A stretch of DNA of 64,000 nt from Christiangramia echinicola DSM 19838 (lineage in GTDB: Bacteria > Bacteroidota > Bacteroidia > Flavobacteriales > Flavobacteriaceae). Below, in pieces: positions 62,665 through 64,000 of this stretch (its first letter is position 1; every line of letters begins with the position of its first letter). Under the pieces are notes generated by a model that searched no databases, had not been told where the DNA came from, and saw nothing but the letters and a program-made list of their open reading frames with translations. The translations under genes were made by a program, and so were the position numbers. The stretch is from positions 62,001 through 126,000 of the forward strand of contig NZ_AUHG01000017.1 of assembly GCF_000423065.1 (NCBI RefSeq), given 5' to 3'.

Positions 62665-63279
62665 TCAATTTTCATTATTTAGTTTTTTAAGGGTGTTTTC
62701 GAAATAATTCGTGATGAGAAGACCGTGGGTGTTATTAGGATAATTACGATCTACAACAATCAGGTTTCCTGTCGATACCAGTTCGTAGGTATCGGTGATC
62801 GTCCCGCGATTGATCTCAAAAATGGTGGTCGTCCTGAATTGATAGGAATCATCTAATAATTCAAGTTCAGATTCTGTACTTAATACTTTTTGAACCAGGG
62901 AATATTGAATCAGGCGATTATATACTCCATCTGCTTTCTTCTGTCTATAGAGATTGTCTACAGAACTATTGCCGAGCCATAATGCTTTTTCCAGGTTCTT
63001 TTCATAATTGCTGGCATCTATATTATAGAAATAGGTATGGAAGAGTTCCAGATGGGCCAGCGCTTCCACTTCCAGATTTTCCTGCTGCGCAACCCATTTT
63101 AATGGAATTACCGAACCATCGGTATTGATCGCAAAAGAACTATTCATGGATTGTTGGTATATATCATAAACCATTAATCCTGAGAAAGCGCTTGAGACCA
63201 AAGCAAGAACCACAACGCTCATTACAATAAACCGGTTGATTTTTAAGACTGAGTAGATATTTCGGTATGCTGTTTTCAT
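62665..63279 (-). CDS. traK: conjugative transposon TraK-like protein
   Basis: Equivalent to VirB8 of type IV secretion: an inner-membrane assembly factor. One N-terminal helix (about 17-40 from the preferred start) precedes a periplasmic NTF2-like domain with LAHLELFHTYFYNIDASNYEKN and TTTIFEINRGTITDTYELVSTG. The preferred start is the ATG at 63279 (MKTAYRNIYSVLKINRF), which matches TraK beginnings. The open frame runs 19 codons further, to 63336, across the traJ stop, which is less likely. Length 204 is then standard. Confidence 0.9.
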   Translation of the reverse strand: MKTAYRNIYSVLKINRFIVMSVVVLALVSSAFSGLMVYDIYQQSMNSSFAINTDGSVIPLKWVAQQENLEVEALAHLELFHTYFYNIDASNYEKNLEKALWLGNSSVDNLYRQKKADGVYNRLIQYSLVQKVLSTESELELLDDSYQFRTTTIFEINRGTITDTYELVSTGNLIVVDRNYPNNTHGLLITNYFENTLKKLNNEN

Positions 63280-63298
63280 GTTTCTGAATTTATCTGAA

Positions 63299-64000
63299 TT
63301 AGGAAGTAAAAAGTTTAAATGTGAAGGAGGTGGCACGTCTATAAAGTTTGAATTTCAGAAAAACGATAAAGCCAATAGATCCCGCTTCCACAATGATTTT
63401 GATAATGTTATTATCTGTGGTGTTGCCTAGTAGATTTGACCAGAAATTCGTATTGATTTCTGCATAAAGATTATTTACAAAAATATTGACCAGGAAGAAG
63501 GCAGGAACCAGCATATAAACCGCGGTGTACAGCTTAAAGAAGTTATAGGCCAACTCCCTGAATTTTTTAAATACGGCAAGACTAATTACCAGTGGAAAAA
63601 ATGCCTGCATGATCCCAAGCAGGAAATATCTTTCAGCTAAAAAGAGAGGATAAATGAAAAGGTCCAAAACCCATAAGAACAAGCCTATCACAAAAGAAAT
63701 CACCTTAACCGGGTACAATGGGGTGACCAGGGCATCATAAAGCAAAGACATTGCCTTGGTGGCCACTTCCAGGGGACCCACCTCTGTTTCCAGATCTATA
63801 TCCTGTAGTTGCAAGGGGATAAGGGCAGGAGCTGTGTCTTTATACTGAGATTCTATAGCTACCAGGATACTATCAAAAAAACCGAGTACCTGGGTAGAAA
63901 ATATAACCAGCACGACTACGGCGAAATTTTTAGCTAGTTCCCCCGGGCTAAGTCCCCAGGTATAACCCTCCTTATCGGCAATCCCTTCGTTATATTTTTT
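63299..64000 (-). CDS. traJ: conjugative transposon TraJ-like membrane protein, C-terminal part
   Basis: The frame is open to the window edge on the minus strand, with KKYNEGIADKEGYTWGLSPG at its left-cut start. The 234 codons seen contain five or more hydrophobic helices (for example FVIGLFLWVLDLFIYPLF, then AFFPLVISLAVFKKF and MLVPAFFLVNIFVNNLY). TraJ is the VirB6-like multi-pass inner membrane channel component. Its true start lies beyond base 64000. It precedes traK by 19 bases in the usual J-K-M-N order. Confidence 0.85.
   Translation of the reverse strand, partial: KKYNEGIADKEGYTWGLSPGELAKNFAVVVLVIFSTQVLGFFDSILVAIESQYKDTAPALIPLQLQDIDLETEVGPLEVATKAMSLLYDALVTPLYPVKVISFVIGLFLWVLDLFIYPLFLAERYFLLGIMQAFFPLVISLAVFKKFRELAYNFFKLYTAVYMLVPAFFLVNIFVNNLYAEINTNFWSNLLGNTTDNNIIKIIVEAGSIGFIVFLKFKLYRRATSFTFKLFTS

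Overview
The window looks like a marine-type Flavobacteriaceae chromosome (Bacteroidota, Gramella/Christiangramia-like by gene content; the genus is inference). Supporting signs are the AT-rich DNA, many TAnnTTTG -7 promoter elements, the type IX secretion regulator PorX, the fused LpxC-FabZ protein, the lpxD/lpxC-fabZ/lpxA/efp/lpxD block, and Bacteroidota-type conjugation genes (TraJ, TraK, TraM, TraN and a BfmA/BtgA-type mobilization protein).

1-46.5 kb is core chromosome. On the minus strand it opens with the 5' part of alanine dehydrogenase, a membrane protein, a possible 48-residue exported peptide, tsaE and porX. A plus-strand HD hydrolase follows, then the lipid A cluster lpxD, lpxC-fabZ, lpxA, efp, a second shorter lpxD and an NTF2-like gene, closed by a terminator. 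Next comes a BlaI/BlaR1-type regulator pair whose predicted operators overlap its promoter, then sucD, fabG, a 677-residue von Willebrand-like membrane protein and an SPFH protein. The histidine operon (hisG-D-C-B-H-A-F-IE) follows a transcription attenuator: an 18-codon leader peptide with six His codons precedes a strong terminator. The operon has collected a decayed four-helix-bundle gene and two degenerate palindromic repeats in its gaps.

25.8-46.4 kb is mixed housekeeping: DUF4256, pirin, a NYN/LabA protein, a baeRF-type protein, a cation efflux protein, a TauE/SafE permease, DUF1853, a GyrI-like protein with a duplicated start, an S9 peptidase, truA, recQ, corA and a lactonase. A three-gene operon (QEGLA-motif metallohydrolase, ATP-grasp ligase, AstE-like hydrolase) looks like an uncharacterised pathway. 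A sugar epimerase and a family 2 glycosyltransferase end this stretch.

46.58 kb to the right edge is an integrative conjugative element. Its left junction is the 3' half of a minus-strand tRNA-Arg(UCU), next to a tyrosine recombinase. Then come ssb, a RadC-like gene, a palindrome-rich region that may hold oriT, a mobilization accessory protein, a relaxase candidate and a coupling protein. The right part is a minus-strand tra block (lipoprotein, TraN, TraM, TraK, TraJ cut by the window edge). Between these modules is a cargo slot (53.0-60.4 kb) with two large genes: a single-chain type IIG restriction-modification enzyme and a 1046-residue metallophosphoesterase fused to a NACHT/STAND-like NTPase. 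The latter is the best candidate here for a poorly described, probably anti-phage, system. Base composition drops sharply inside the restriction enzyme just after its NPPY motif, which suggests its specificity half was exchanged.
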